Positions 1-6,510 of a DNA stretch of 24,826 nucleotides are shown in pieces (position 1 is the first letter of the stretch; every line of letters begins with the position of its first letter). Below the pieces are notes generated by a model. It was given only the letters and a program-made list of their open reading frames with translations. It searched no databases and was not told the DNA's origin. The stretch comes from a virus. The position numbers and the translations under genes are program-made. The DNA lies in the IMG/VR virus record IMGVR_UViG_3300042400_001427, positions 1 through 24,826 of that record. One strand, written 5' to 3'.

Positions 1-73
1 TTTTTAAGAAAGTCTCTAGGAAAGGATTATTTTTAATCCATTAAGTTAAACCCGTCATTGAACCCTTTTTTTT
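1..73. other. Leader before the tRNAs, possible 3' end of an upstream gene
   Basis: No complete gene fits here. On the + strand one frame is open from base 1 to a TAA at 34-36 and would encode a C-terminus ending in SLGKDYF; another is open to a TAA at 42-44. Either could be the end of a gene that starts outside the window. A small hairpin, GGATTA (24-29) and TAATCC (34-39) around a TTTT loop, overlaps these stops. It has no T-run directly after the stem, so it is a poor intrinsic terminator. A T-run lies at 65-73 immediately before the tRNA-Glu gene. Confidence 0.3.
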
Positions 74-145
74 GCTCGGTTCATCTATCGGTTAGGATGC
101 CAGGTTTTCATCCTGGAAAGAGGGGTTCGACTCCCCTACCGAGTA
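74..145 (+). tRNA. tRNA-Glu (anticodon TTC)
   Basis: A full cloverleaf can be drawn. The acceptor stem pairs GCTCGGT (74-80) with ACCGAGT (138-144), the first pair being G-U, with discriminator A145. The anticodon stem CCAGG/CCTGG (100-104/112-116) closes the loop TTTTCAT with anticodon TTC at 107-109. The T arm pairs AGGGG with CCCCT around TTCGACT. The 3' CCA is not encoded and would be added by an enzyme. It sits 5 bases before a second tRNA, so the two are probably processed from one transcript. Phage tRNAs of this kind usually supplement host decoding of common phage codons; GAA is frequent in the genes here. Confidence 0.95.
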
Positions 146-150
146 CTATT

Positions 151-224
151 GGACCCTTAGCTCAGCTGGTCAGAGCGTCAGACTCATAATCTGGGGGTCG
201 TAGGTTCAAGCCCTACAGGGTCCA
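151..224 (+). tRNA. tRNA-Met (anticodon CAT), elongator type or Ile2
   Basis: The acceptor stem pairs GGACCCT (151-157) with AGGGTCC (217-223), discriminator A224. The D arm carries the usual AGCTCAGCTGGTCAGAGC sequence. The anticodon loop is CTCATAA with CAT in the centre, and the T arm is GTAGG/CCTAC around TTCAAGC. CCA is not encoded. The fully paired first acceptor base argues against an initiator tRNA, where position 1-72 is unpaired. A CAT anticodon can also belong to tRNA-Ile2, whose C34 is changed to lysidine; the sequence alone does not settle this. Confidence 0.93.
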
Positions 225-238
225 CAATATTTATTAAC

Positions 239-979
239 ATGATAACATTATCATCTTTGTTACCAGAAGCTGCTAGAGTTTCTAATCCAAAAGATCCGTT
301 GTGGAATGTTTATCGCATACACGCTAATGATTTAGACATGAATGGATACACAGTAGGTATCCTTCCTATATCACAAGTATTAGGTTCACTTATTGCTAAA
401 GTTATTAATCTTAAAAAAAGTGGTGAAGTCGTTCCAACAACAAATACTACTAATGATGGTTACATGTATAGATACATTTTAAAGTTATCTGATGAATTAG
501 CAAACAATAACCAAGAAATACAAAAGTTTTTTACTGTTACTAAATTAACACCCAATCCTATTCCTAAAGCAGAAGCAGAAAAAATAAAACGTGACACAGC
601 TAAAGCTGACACAAGTTCATTTAAAAACAAAGGAGCATCAACAGCGGCTAAATCTACTTCTCAAAGTGTTCCGGTCATGCCAGGTAAAGTTAAAGTAAAA
701 GATTTACGTAGTTTAGCAAATGAATTATTTTCTAACGATAACTTACAGTATTATGAAGAAGATGGTACTATAATGTTTGACCAAAATGCTTTTAAGTCGT
801 TAATGGCTTCTAGTTTACCAGACTCACTTAAAGCTGATTTCGACTCAGTTAACCGTGATAAAAATAATACTAAAGATCCATTAACAGGAGAAATAATTCC
901 ATATGGAAATAAAATAATTCCACCAACTTCTAAAATATACAAAACATTATTTACATTTAAAGACGCTTTTAAACCATGA
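239..979 (+). CDS. Unknown phage protein with capsid-targeting-like N-terminus
   Basis: A 246-residue protein of no family I recognise. It begins MITLSSLLPE-AARV, a short hydrophobic peptide with an L-x-E site at residues 8-10. This matches the position and form of the T4 capsid-targeting sequence, which is cut after (I/L)-x-E by the prohead protease. Residues 105-150 are a low-complexity linker rich in K, A, S and T; the flanks look folded. No membrane segment or catalytic motif is visible. It begins 14 bases after tRNA-Met without a Shine-Dalgarno sequence, and its stop overlaps the next start (ATGA). I infer a virion or internal head protein from the N-terminus alone. Confidence 0.85.
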   Translation: MITLSSLLPEAARVSNPKDPLWNVYRIHANDLDMNGYTVGILPISQVLGSLIAKVINLKKSGEVVPTTNTTNDGYMYRYILKLSDELANNNQEIQKFFTVTKLTPNPIPKAEAEKIKRDTAKADTSSFKNKGASTAAKSTSQSVPVMPGKVKVKDLRSLANELFSNDNLQYYEEDGTIMFDQNAFKSLMASSLPDSLKADFDSVNRDKNNTKDPLTGEIIPYGNKIIPPTSKIYKTLFTFKDAFKP

Positions 980-1323
980 TAAATAACTTTGATTTAAAAA
1001 AATTCTTAGTAGAAAATAAAGTAACTTTAAATTCTCGTTTAAGTGAAGAAGAAGACTTTGAAGACTTTACTACAACTGCATCTCCAGAATGGAATGTAAC
1101 ATTCCTAAAGAAAGGAGATCCAATAACAAGAGACATGTGTTTAGATAATATTCCTATACATGATAGTCAATTTCCAGTTACAATTAAAGGATTTAGTAAA
1201 AACGCGGTTTTAATTCAAACCCCACCTACATATTCTCCTTCTGAAAAACAAGAATGGGTTGGATATGATCGTTTAAACAAATTACTTAAACCTGAGTTTC
1301 GTGTAAGATATAAATTTAAGTAA
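976..1323 (+). CDS. Small unknown protein with possible capsid-targeting N-terminus
   Basis: A 115-residue protein that starts inside the stop of the gene before it (ATGA), so the two are translationally coupled. The N-terminus reads MINNFDLKKFLVE-NK, with an L-x-E site at residues 11-13 that resembles the one in the upstream gene. Residues 24-32 are very acidic (SEEEDFEDF), followed by a compact region rich in beta-forming residues. The family is unknown to me. It ends a transcription unit: an intrinsic terminator starts 10 bases after its stop. Confidence 0.8.
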   Translation: MINNFDLKKFLVENKVTLNSRLSEEEDFEDFTTTASPEWNVTFLKKGDPITRDMCLDNIPIHDSQFPVTIKGFSKNAVLIQTPPTYSPSEKQEWVGYDRLNKLLKPEFRVRYKFK

Positions 1324-1332
1324 AAAATAAAG

Positions 1333-1357
1333 AAGCTTGGTTTATCAAGCTTTTTTT
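1333..1357 (+). terminator. Rho-independent terminator
   Basis: The stem AAGCTTG (1333-1339) pairs perfectly with CAAGCTT (1346-1352) around the 6-base loop GTTTAT, and the stem runs into a T-run at 1351-1357. It closes the 239-1323 unit. Nearly the same stem is reused at 18247-18273, and both copies are followed within a few bases by TTATACTATA. Confidence 0.88.
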
Positions 1358-1358
1358 G

Positions 1359-1368
1359 TTATACTATA
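1359..1368 (+). promoter_or_regulatory. Promoter-like TTATACTATA motif
   Basis: TTATACTATA directly follows the terminator T-run and lies 13 bases before the ATG at 1382. The same motif, TTATANTATA, stands in front of gene blocks at 16418, 17140, 18272, 21100 (one mismatch) and 23745. It could be a -10 type or T4-late-like promoter for the replication block. No conserved -35 element is visible, and AT-rich DNA makes chance matches likely, so this is an inference from recurrence and position. Confidence 0.5.
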
Positions 1369-1381
1369 AAAAAATAAGGTT

Positions 1382-2095
1382 ATGAAGCTCACAAAAGAAA
1401 ACGACATTAGAGAACAAAAAGTAGACATTAAAAATAAATACTGTTATTTTTCTACTTCAACATCAATTCTTCCCCAAAAATATTTAGATTTTATTAACAG
1501 TGCTACGGCAATTTGTCCTAAACTTGTGTTAACAGGACAACTTTCATTTCACCTTTTGGGAATCGAAAATTATGACTTCCACACAAGAAAACCTGATTTA
1601 GACTTTGCCTTAACTGAACCTCTAACTTTAGAAGATCTTGATTTTTTAAAAGGATTCTTTGATTTAAAAATACTAGACAGAAATGGATACATTACAGACG
1701 ACAGTAATGTTACTTTATTGAAAGGTAAATTAATTAGTTTTATTTACAAACAAGCTACACCCGATGAAATCATTATAGACATTTTTACAGAACAAGTTAC
1801 TGATAATTTAGTTAATTTAATACCTGTCATTACAGTGTCTAGTGAGGACCCACATGTTATTTATATTCAACATCCTAAAATTGCTATTTCACATAAAGCA
1901 TTGTATGCTTTTACAGAAAATTACCATAAAAAGAATAAACACAAAGATGATTTAATTGACTTACTTTGTAAAAATTATGGAGTGTTTACTAAAAAAATGG
2001 ATTTTACGTCTTCTTTAAGAAGTAATTATCTTTATTTTTTAGAAGCCAAAAATGCAGGAAAACCTGTAGGCCTCGATTTTAAATTACCTTTTTAA
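1382..2095 (+). CDS. Nucleotidyltransferase-fold protein (AbiEii/MNT-like)
   Basis: A 237-residue protein whose pattern fits the nucleotidyltransferase superfamily. It has L-T-G-Q-L-S-F at 50-56, where the family has its G-[GS] turn; the metal-binding pair D72-L-D74; and a later acidic strand, IIIDIF, with D133. A helical stretch with KHKDDLIDLL near 190 resembles the C-terminal helix of AbiEii-like and related enzymes. These proteins transfer nucleotides to RNA, protein or small molecules; no substrate can be named. It is the first gene after the terminator at 1333, starts at GGTTATG without a Shine-Dalgarno sequence, and precedes the clamp loader genes. The match is to the fold, so function remains open. 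Confidence 0.7.
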   Translation: MKLTKENDIREQKVDIKNKYCYFSTSTSILPQKYLDFINSATAICPKLVLTGQLSFHLLGIENYDFHTRKPDLDFALTEPLTLEDLDFLKGFFDLKILDRNGYITDDSNVTLLKGKLISFIYKQATPDEIIIDIFTEQVTDNLVNLIPVITVSSEDPHVIYIQHPKIAISHKALYAFTENYHKKNKHKDDLIDLLCKNYGVFTKKMDFTSSLRSNYLYFLEAKNAGKPVGLDFKLPF

Positions 2096-2106
2096 ATTAA
2101 AACTAC

Positions 2107-2994
2107 ATGACAAAAAAACACACGTTATTCGTTGAAAAGTACAGACCTTCAACCTTAGAAGGCTATTTAGGAAATGAATCGTTCATTCAAGATTTAGATG
2201 AATGGATCAAAAATCAAGACTTTCCTAATTTATTGTTACATGGAGGACCAGGTACAGGTAAAACAACTGCAGCTAAACTAATTATTAATAGTATTGATTG
2301 TGATTACTTGTATTTAAATTGCAGTGATGAAAATGGAATTGATGCTATTAGAGATAAAGTAAGACAATTTGCTTCAGCTGCTACCTTTAAAAAGTTAAAA
2401 GTTGTTATTTTAGATGAAGCTGACTTTTTGACGTTGAATGCTCAAGCAGCATTACGTAACATTATTGAAACCTTCAGTTTACATACTCGTTTTATCTTCA
2501 CGTGTAATTTCGTAGAAAGAATTATTTCACCACTCCAGTCGAGACTAGCAAGTTATGCGCTAATATCGCCTACTCCTCGCCAAGTATACGATAGAATGGT
2601 GGCTATCTTACAAGAGGAAAATGTTGTATTTGTAGATAAAGAATTAGCACATATTGTTAAAACCTTTTATCCAGACATTCGCAAAGTATTGAACAATGTT
2701 CAAGCATGTATTAGAGACTCAAAGTTAAGCATTGAAGGTAAAAGTTTTACAAAGTCAAATTATGTTAAAGAAATTGTTGACTTAGTATTCAACAAAAACA
2801 AAGACTCATTTCAAAAAGTAAGACAAATTGTAGCAGACAATGGTACTAAAGACTTTACTGAAATTTATAGAGCTTTATATGATGCTACTTCTAGTGCTCA
2901 ACAAATAATTATTATCGCTGAAGGCATACATAATAGTGTAAATTCACCTGATCGTGAAATTACATTTATGTCCACTATCAGTAAACTATTGTAA
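2107..2994 (+). CDS. 44: DNA polymerase clamp loader ATPase, T4 gp44-like
   Basis: A 295-residue AAA+ ATPase, close to the T4 gp44 length. It has the N-terminal signature FVEKYRP (residues 8-14), Walker A GGPGTGKT at 46-53, Walker B VVILDEAD at 99-106, sensor 1 FTCN at 131-134, and an S-R-L motif (145-147) in place of the usual SRC box with its arginine finger. In T4 the gp44 tetramer with gp62 opens and loads the gp45 sliding clamp at primer ends. The gp62-like partner lies just downstream, separated by one zinc-ribbon gene. The clamp itself is not in this window. The C-terminal 120 residues are the expected helical collar. Confidence 0.95.
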   Translation: MTKKHTLFVEKYRPSTLEGYLGNESFIQDLDEWIKNQDFPNLLLHGGPGTGKTTAAKLIINSIDCDYLYLNCSDENGIDAIRDKVRQFASAATFKKLKVVILDEADFLTLNAQAALRNIIETFSLHTRFIFTCNFVERIISPLQSRLASYALISPTPRQVYDRMVAILQEENVVFVDKELAHIVKTFYPDIRKVLNNVQACIRDSKLSIEGKSFTKSNYVKEIVDLVFNKNKDSFQKVRQIVADNGTKDFTEIYRALYDATSSAQQIIIIAEGIHNSVNSPDREITFMSTISKLL

Positions 2995-3012
2995 AATTTT
3001 ATATCAAATAAT

Positions 3013-3246
3013 ATGAATACCCCTAAATTAAACGTATCGCTAGACAAAACAGTTCCTATTATGTGTGAAAAATGTGAAAACCAAACATTTTCAGAAGCTG
3101 TTATTTTAAGAAAAGTAAGTAGATTTTTGACAGGACAATCGGTAGATGGTTTAGTTCCAATTCCTATTTTTTGTTGTACAAGTTGTGGACATGTAAACGA
3201 TGAGTTTATGCCAGCTGAATTAAGAAAAACAAATGACTCCGTTTGA
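3013..3246 (+). CDS. Small zinc-ribbon protein
   Basis: A 77-residue protein with two Cys knuckles, C18-E-K-C21 and C54/C55...C58-G-H, spaced as in a zinc ribbon. The middle part is rich in beta-forming residues. Such small ribbons are common in T4-like phages, but the binding partner is unknown. It lies between the two clamp loader subunit genes and overlaps the start of gene 62 by 14 bases, so it is probably co-translated with them. Whether it touches the replisome cannot be told from sequence. Confidence 0.85.
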   Translation: MNTPKLNVSLDKTVPIMCEKCENQTFSEAVILRKVSRFLTGQSVDGLVPIPIFCCTSCGHVNDEFMPAELRKTNDSV

Positions 3247-3658
3247 TTGGGTAAAACAAATCACAGTTGAAAAACGTGAATGGAATAGTTTTACTGAAGA
3301 AGAACAAAGTAATTTCAATCCATTCATTATAAATAAAGCACTTAGTTTCAATAAAGACTACATTCAAGTTGTTGAAATGGCTATGGTATATCCAATGCCT
3401 CCTCAAAAACTATATGAATTTTACAGAGACGTCATTCCTACAAAACCAATTTGGAGTAAGTGGGTAAAAGGTCAAGTAAATTTTGATGAAGAAGAGTTAA
3501 AATTCATTAGTGAATACTTTGAATGTAGCCAACGGGAATCAAAAGACATAGTAAATCTTTTGGATTCTCAAGTTAAAGATGTTATACTATTAGAAGTTAA
3601 AGGTTTGAAAGATGACAAAAAGAAGCGACGTGTACAACGTAACAATAGAAAAGAGTAA
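3233..3658 (+). CDS. 62: Clamp loader small subunit, T4 gp62-like
   Basis: A 141-residue protein that fits the gp62 family of T4-like phages. It has an N-terminal PFDWV motif, NPFIINKALSF at residues 28-38, a helical middle, and W-S-K-W-V-K around 73-78, a pattern typical of the short gp62 versions in marine T4-like phages. T4 gp62 itself is longer (about 187 residues). gp62 is the non-ATPase subunit that completes the gp44 loader ring. The C-terminal 20 residues are strongly basic. The gene follows 44 after one small gene and overlaps the next gene by 47 bases. I rely on recalled family patterns and on gene order. Confidence 0.82.
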   Translation: MTPFDWVKQITVEKREWNSFTEEEQSNFNPFIINKALSFNKDYIQVVEMAMVYPMPPQKLYEFYRDVIPTKPIWSKWVKGQVNFDEEELKFISEYFECSQRESKDIVNLLDSQVKDVILLEVKGLKDDKKKRRVQRNNRKE

Positions 3659-3887
3659 TAGCCAAAGTGAAAAACCTAAAGTAGATAGTGTTGTTCAAAC
3701 TATCGTTGAGAGATTTGAATCAAGAGCGGCTTTTGGAAGACAAAAATACGGTACTGATTTAGACAGAACTGATCTAAGTGTATTAGATTGGATTCAACAC
3801 ATTCAAGATGAGTTACATGACGGTATTCTTTATTTAGAAAAATTAAAACAGGTTTTGAATGGCAAAGTGGAAGAACCCAATAAGTAA
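3612..3887 (+). CDS. MazG-like small phage protein
   Basis: A 91-residue, mostly helical protein. Residues 32-80 carry a pattern common in phages: a helix ending RAAFGRQKYG, then a short T-D-L-D-R-T-D-L-S loop, then DWIQHIQDELHDGILYLEKL. The acidic E-L-x-D on the last helix is what one expects of all-alpha NTP pyrophosphohydrolases (MazG-like), which remove unwanted nucleotides, but the full set of metal-binding acids is not clear. The start at 3612 overlaps gene 62 by 47 bases; no later ATG keeps the whole domain. It overlaps the nuclease gene downstream by 29 bases. Confidence 0.65.
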   Translation: MTKRSDVYNVTIEKSNSQSEKPKVDSVVQTIVERFESRAAFGRQKYGTDLDRTDLSVLDWIQHIQDELHDGILYLEKLKQVLNGKVEEPNK

Positions 3888-4809
3888 AATCAAGTTGCAT
3901 GAAGTTAATTATGCAACTGATAAAACTGTATCATACAGCCAATATGCTACTTGGAGAGCTTGTAATTATCAATGGTACTTAGCATATGCGCAAAATAATG
4001 CTGTTTATAGCCAAAGCATTCATACTGTATTTGGTACTGCCATCCATAATACTCTTCAGTATTACATTGATTACATATTCAACATTTCTGGTAAAAAAGC
4101 TGATGAGATTGATTTGGAAAGTTATTTCAAAACTCAACTTACGGAAGAATACAAAAAGGGACTTATTCAAAATAAAAACCAACAATACTCCACACCAGAC
4201 GAACTAAGAGAGTTTTACGAAGATGGTTGTGAAATTATTAAAGCATTTAAAAAAGACAGAATAAAGTGGTTTGGTTTAAGAGGTTGGAGATTAATTGGAT
4301 GTGAAGTTCCTATTATTTACCCAATAGCTGAAAAAAGTAACTTATTCATGAAAGGTTACATTGATCTTGTTTTATATGATGAAAAATACGATCGATATTA
4401 CATTTATGACATTAAAACCAGTACTAGAGGTTGGGGTGATAAAGAAAAGAAAAACCAAACTAAAATGCAACAAATTCTACTCTATAAAAAGTTTTATAGT
4501 GAATTGTATGGAGTAGATAAAGATAAGATTCATGTTGAGTTTATTGTGGTAAAACGAAAAGTTTGGGACAGTCCTGATTTTATTGTTCCTAGAACTCAAA
4601 CAGTAACACCAGCAAGTGGTAAAACTAAAATGAAACAAGCTGAAAATGATTTTCAACAGTTTCTAAATGAATGTTTTACAAATGATGGAAAATATATTTT
4701 TGATAAAGAGTATCCTATGAACATAAGTAAAGACACTTGTACTTGGTGTCCTTTTAGTACTAATGGACTTTGCAACAAAGGAGAAAAAAAAGTTACATTC
4801 TTTGCATAG
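3859..4809 (+). CDS. PD-(D/E)XK exonuclease with Cas4/AddB-like Fe-S site
   Basis: A 316-residue nuclease of the RecB/Cas4 type. The motifs in order are SYSQY (25-29), H63 in GTAIH, E149, D169 in GYIDLV, D184-I-K186 in YIYDIKT, and Q204...Y209. Four cysteines, C35 in WRACNYQWYL and C294, C297, C305 in the C-terminal CTWCPFSTNGLC, are placed as in Cas4 and AddB, where they hold a 4Fe-4S cluster. Such enzymes resect DNA ends and occur in many large phages in recombination or replication modules. It closes the block that starts at 1382. No Cas genes or CRISPR repeats are nearby, so a role in adaptation is not suggested. Confidence 0.88.
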   Translation: MAKWKNPISKIKLHEVNYATDKTVSYSQYATWRACNYQWYLAYAQNNAVYSQSIHTVFGTAIHNTLQYYIDYIFNISGKKADEIDLESYFKTQLTEEYKKGLIQNKNQQYSTPDELREFYEDGCEIIKAFKKDRIKWFGLRGWRLIGCEVPIIYPIAEKSNLFMKGYIDLVLYDEKYDRYYIYDIKTSTRGWGDKEKKNQTKMQQILLYKKFYSELYGVDKDKIHVEFIVVKRKVWDSPDFIVPRTQTVTPASGKTKMKQAENDFQQFLNECFTNDGKYIFDKEYPMNISKDTCTWCPFSTNGLCNKGEKKVTFFA

Positions 4810-4813
4810 AGAC

Positions 4814-4833
4814 ATAAATACGGATATATTTAT
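4814..4833. promoter_or_regulatory. Palindrome with T4-late-like CATAAATA before the RHH gene
   Basis: ATAAATA (4814-4820) and TATTTAT (4827-4833) form a perfect 7-base inverted repeat around CGGATA. The left arm with the base before it reads CATAAATA, one change from the T4 late promoter consensus TATAAATA. It lies 24 bases before the ATG of a ribbon-helix-helix protein; proteins of that fold often bind palindromes in front of their own gene. Late promoter, operator, or both are possible. Confidence 0.4.
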
Positions 4834-4856
4834 TATTAAACAAAATAATAAAATTT

Positions 4857-5060
4857 ATGGCAACACCAGCAAAAGACAAAACACTTACTAGTTTAAAACT
4901 AGAACCCCAAGAATTTGATGATTTCAAAGTTATGTGTGTAAGAACAAAATTTTCTTTATCTAAATTAGTCGATCGTGCAATGCATTTGTATAATAATGAC
5001 GAGAGCTTTAGAAAATTAATGCACAGTTATAAACACGAAGTTACCGGTTCCGCAATTTAA
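4857..5060 (+). CDS. Ribbon-helix-helix DNA-binding protein
   Basis: A 67-residue protein with the shape of an Arc/MetJ-type regulator. A short strand, LTSLKLEP (residues 10-17), is followed by helix QEFDDFKVMCVRT and, after a turn, a second helix, SLSKLVDRAMHLYNND. The strand would form the two-stranded ribbon that enters the major groove in the dimer. It stands between the replication block and the sugar island, 47 bases after the nuclease stop, with a palindrome at 4814-4833 in its leader. Autoregulation or control of the island is a fair inference, not shown. Confidence 0.8.
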   Translation: MATPAKDKTLTSLKLEPQEFDDFKVMCVRTKFSLSKLVDRAMHLYNNDESFRKLMHSYKHEVTGSAI

Positions 5061-5064
5061 TTAA

Positions 5065-6507
5065 ATGAAAACAAGTTATATTCCAAAAGACAAACGTAAA
5101 AAGATTTTACTGTTAGGTGATGATCTTAGAATGCATAGTGGTGTAGCTACTATGTTACGAGAAATCGTTACAAAAACATCAAACCATTTTAACTGGATCC
5201 AATTAGCAGGAGCTATTAATCATCCTGAACAAGGAAAAAAGTTTGACTTAAGTCAAGCAACAAGAGACCAATTTGGCATTGAAGATGCTGATATTTCTCT
5301 TATTCCTATCAATGGTTATGGCAGCCCTCAGTTGATTAGAGACATGATTAAGATTGAAAAACCAGATGTTTTAATGATGATGACAGATCCACGTTATTAT
5401 GTTTGGTTGTTTCAAATTGAAAATGAAGTAAGAAAACACATTCCTATTGTTTACTTAAACATTTGGGATGATTATCCTGCACCTCTTTACAATGAAGACT
5501 TTTACAGATCTTGTGATGGTTTTGCAGCAATTAGTAAACAAACTAAAAACATTAATAGAATCGTTTTAGGAGATGATGCTAAAAATAAAGTAATTAAATA
5601 TGTTCCTCACGGAATTGATCATGGAATATTTAGACCTTTAACTGAATCAGATCCAGATTGGTCAAACTTCCAATCTTATAAAAAACGAGTTTTTGGAGAT
5701 AAAGAATATGACTTTGTTTGGTATTATAATGCTCGCAATATTCGTCGTAAACAAACTTCTGACATGTTTGCAGCTTGGAATCAGTTCTGTGAAACAATAG
5801 GTCCTGAAAAAAGTAAAAAATGTTGTTTCTTACTTCATACTCAGATTTCTGATGAAAATGGAACCAATTTAGGAGCTGTTAAAGATTTGTTGATTGATGA
5901 AGAAAAACATGGAGATATTGTTTTTTGGGACAGTATAGTTTCTCCTCAAGAAATGAATTTCTTATACAACATGTCTGATTTGACTAGTTTATTGTCTTCA
6001 AATGAAGGTTGGGGATTGTCACTTACTGAAGCTATGATGTGTGGTAAGATGATTATGGCTACAGTAACTGGTGGAATGCAAGATCAAATGAGATTTACAG
6101 ATGAAGATGGAAATTGGATTGAATTTAATGACAATTTCTGTTCAAATCATTTTGGAACTTATAAAACACATGGTGAATGGGCAATTCCATTATATCCAGC
6201 TTGTATGAGTATTCAAGGTAGTGTTCCTACTCCTTATATTTTTGATGATCGTTGTGATTTTAGAGATGCTGCTAAAGGATTAGTACAAGTATTTGAAATG
6301 GGCAAAGAAGAAAGAAATCGTAGAGGAATGTTAGGTCGTGAATGGGGTACAAGTGATGAAGCATTAATGACTGCTGAAAATATGGCTAAAAATATGGCTG
6401 ATTGTATTGAAGCAACATTAGATAATTTTAAACCCCGCAAACCATACACATTTACAAAAGTAGAAGAATTACCAAAGAAAAAATTAAGACACAAATTAGT
6501 ATATTAA
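5065..6507 (+). CDS. GT-B glycosyltransferase (GT4-like)
   Basis: A 480-residue enzyme of the GT-B fold, which transfers a sugar from a nucleotide donor with retention. The N-terminal Rossmann domain starts KILLLGDD (13-20) with a glycine-rich G-V-A-T turn. The C-terminal donor-binding domain contains the EX7E motif: E314 in NEGWGLSLTE and E322, followed by GGMQDQ, as in GT4 enzymes. No signal peptide or membrane segment, so it is cytosolic. It opens the sugar island 4 bases after the regulator gene. The acceptor is unknown; it and the next gene are both GT4-like and may act in sequence. Confidence 0.88.
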   Translation: MKTSYIPKDKRKKILLLGDDLRMHSGVATMLREIVTKTSNHFNWIQLAGAINHPEQGKKFDLSQATRDQFGIEDADISLIPINGYGSPQLIRDMIKIEKPDVLMMMTDPRYYVWLFQIENEVRKHIPIVYLNIWDDYPAPLYNEDFYRSCDGFAAISKQTKNINRIVLGDDAKNKVIKYVPHGIDHGIFRPLTESDPDWSNFQSYKKRVFGDKEYDFVWYYNARNIRRKQTSDMFAAWNQFCETIGPEKSKKCCFLLHTQISDENGTNLGAVKDLLIDEEKHGDIVFWDSIVSPQEMNFLYNMSDLTSLLSSNEGWGLSLTEAMMCGKMIMATVTGGMQDQMRFTDEDGNWIEFNDNFCSNHFGTYKTHGEWAIPLYPACMSIQGSVPTPYIFDDRCDFRDAAKGLVQVFEMGKEERNRRGMLGREWGTSDEALMTAENMAKNMADCIEATLDNFKPRKPYTFTKVEELPKKKLRHKLVY

Positions 6508-6510
6508 GTT

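Noticed and set aside
24-39. Hairpin GGATTA/TAATCC as a terminator
   Set aside because: A short AT-rich stem with no T-run straight after it; it may be chance.
751-942. Minus-strand reading frame of 63 codons inside the 239 gene, and similar minus-strand frames throughout
   Set aside because: All lie wholly within well-supported + strand genes, have no family pattern and are expected by chance opposite AT-rich coding sequence.
3986-4207. Hydrophobic 73-codon + strand frame inside the nuclease gene
   Set aside because: It overlaps conserved motifs of the PD-(D/E)XK nuclease in another frame; the hydrophobicity comes from T-rich second positions.
3859-4809. Cas4 as a sign of a CRISPR-Cas locus
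   Set aside because: No cas1/cas2 or repeat array is present and the gene lies in a replication block, where phages commonly have this nuclease family.
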